From assembly GCF_018101125.2 (NCBI RefSeq), contig NZ_JAELVF020000001.1, forward strand, positions 1,190,998 through 1,254,997: 64,000 nt of DNA, read 5' to 3'. The notes beneath the pieces are model-generated. The model searched no databases and had not been told where the DNA came from. It saw only the letters and a program-made list of their open reading frames with translations. The position numbers and the translations under genes are program-made. Numbering within the stretch: position 1 is the stretch's first letter; each line of letters begins with the position of its first letter. Source of the DNA: Streptomyces tardus. Lineage in GTDB: Bacteria > Actinomycetota > Actinomycetes > Streptomycetales > Streptomycetaceae. This document shows positions 63,633-64,000 of this stretch, one piece after another.

Positions 63633-64000
63633 CTGCCTCTCCTTGGTGTCGGTCGTTCCCGCCGCGAACGTCCGGGCGGGGTCGGGCTGTTGTCCTGGGG
63701 CAGACACTCCCCCGGTCCGCCGGGAGCGGGCATCGGTAGTCGTTCCCCACCTTTGCCCGCCGGCCACGGCGCCGGTGGGGCCGGGGTGCGGTCCGGTCGC
63801 GGCAGGCCCGCGCGTACGGGGCCGGGGTGGGCGGGGCGGGTCGGGTCTGCGGGCCGACTCCCGCGACGCGCACGGCCGCGTACGGGTCAACGGGACGCGC
63901 ACGGCGGCCGGTTGACCACCCACACGTACGGCTCCCCCCATGCCCCGCCGGGCTCCGAGGACGGTGGCGCGCACCCCCACCGACCAGCATGTTCGCCGCT
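63633..64000. other. Terminal 368 bases: nothing recognised
   Basis: The sequence upstream of the LuxR pair to the window end. No frame has convincing coding character and no clear promoter pair stands out. It should contain the LuxR operon promoter. Confidence 0.5.

Overview
The window is high-GC DNA with a strong third-position G/C bias, frequent GTG starts, stop/start overlaps of the ATGA or GTGA type, and purine-rich ribosome binding sites. With twin-arginine secreted proteins, LuxR/TetR/DeoR regulators and a dense secondary-metabolite locus, this points to a Streptomyces or close relative. All functional calls rest on motifs and family recognition by eye; no database search was possible.

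Layout. 1-8.5 kb: a 5'-truncated membrane protein, a CsbD-like stress protein, a DeoR regulator divergent from a galT-galE-galK operon, a cyclase-family hydrolase, a GNAT acetyltransferase and small membrane proteins. 8.5-17.5 kb: a TetR regulator with an inverted-repeat operator, an XRE-type membrane regulator divergent from a DUF4232 lipoprotein, a NarL-type two-component pair, and a divergent MacB-like ABC transporter. 18.4-21.4 kb: a PhoX-family phosphatase whose 3' end runs into two back-to-back, near-perfect palindromes. These are most likely a template-switch or assembly chimera, or a recent rearrangement.

21.4-52.9 kb: a biosynthetic gene cluster that I do not recognise as a known one. 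The left part makes or modifies a polyhydroxylated, aminated unit (KDPG-type aldolase, two class III aminotransferases, inositol-phosphatase family enzyme, Gfo/Idh dehydrogenase, GMC oxidoreductase with a gluconate-dehydrogenase subunit 3-like partner, two glycosyltransferases, three methyltransferases). The middle is a compact acyl-carrier system: two ACPs, a phosphopantetheinyl transferase, a ketosynthase whose nucleophilic Cys is Ser, a half-length ketosynthase-like protein, an acyl-AMP ligase, an acyltransferase, a ketoreductase and a BtrH-like putative acyltransferase. A fused aminodeoxychorismate synthase suggests a p-aminobenzoate-type precursor. The right part holds a POT transporter, a heterodimeric ABC exporter, an aldo/keto reductase and a second chloramphenicol-phosphotransferase-like kinase. 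The inferred product is an acylated aminosugar, aminocyclitol or nucleoside-like compound with an aryl or short acyl chain, exported and possibly detoxified by phosphorylation. No pathway regulator is encoded inside the cluster.

53.6-58.3 kb: a complete selenocysteine locus (selB, selA, tRNA-Sec, and divergent selD). 58.5-62.2 kb: an operon that resembles the methylamine-dehydrogenase maturation set (MauE-like membrane protein, MauD-like redoxin) around a Tat-exported protein with a 12-cysteine domain and two peptidoglycan-binding repeats, plus small membrane proteins. 62.3-63.6 kb: two translationally coupled LuxR-type regulators, followed by about 370 bases with no gene.
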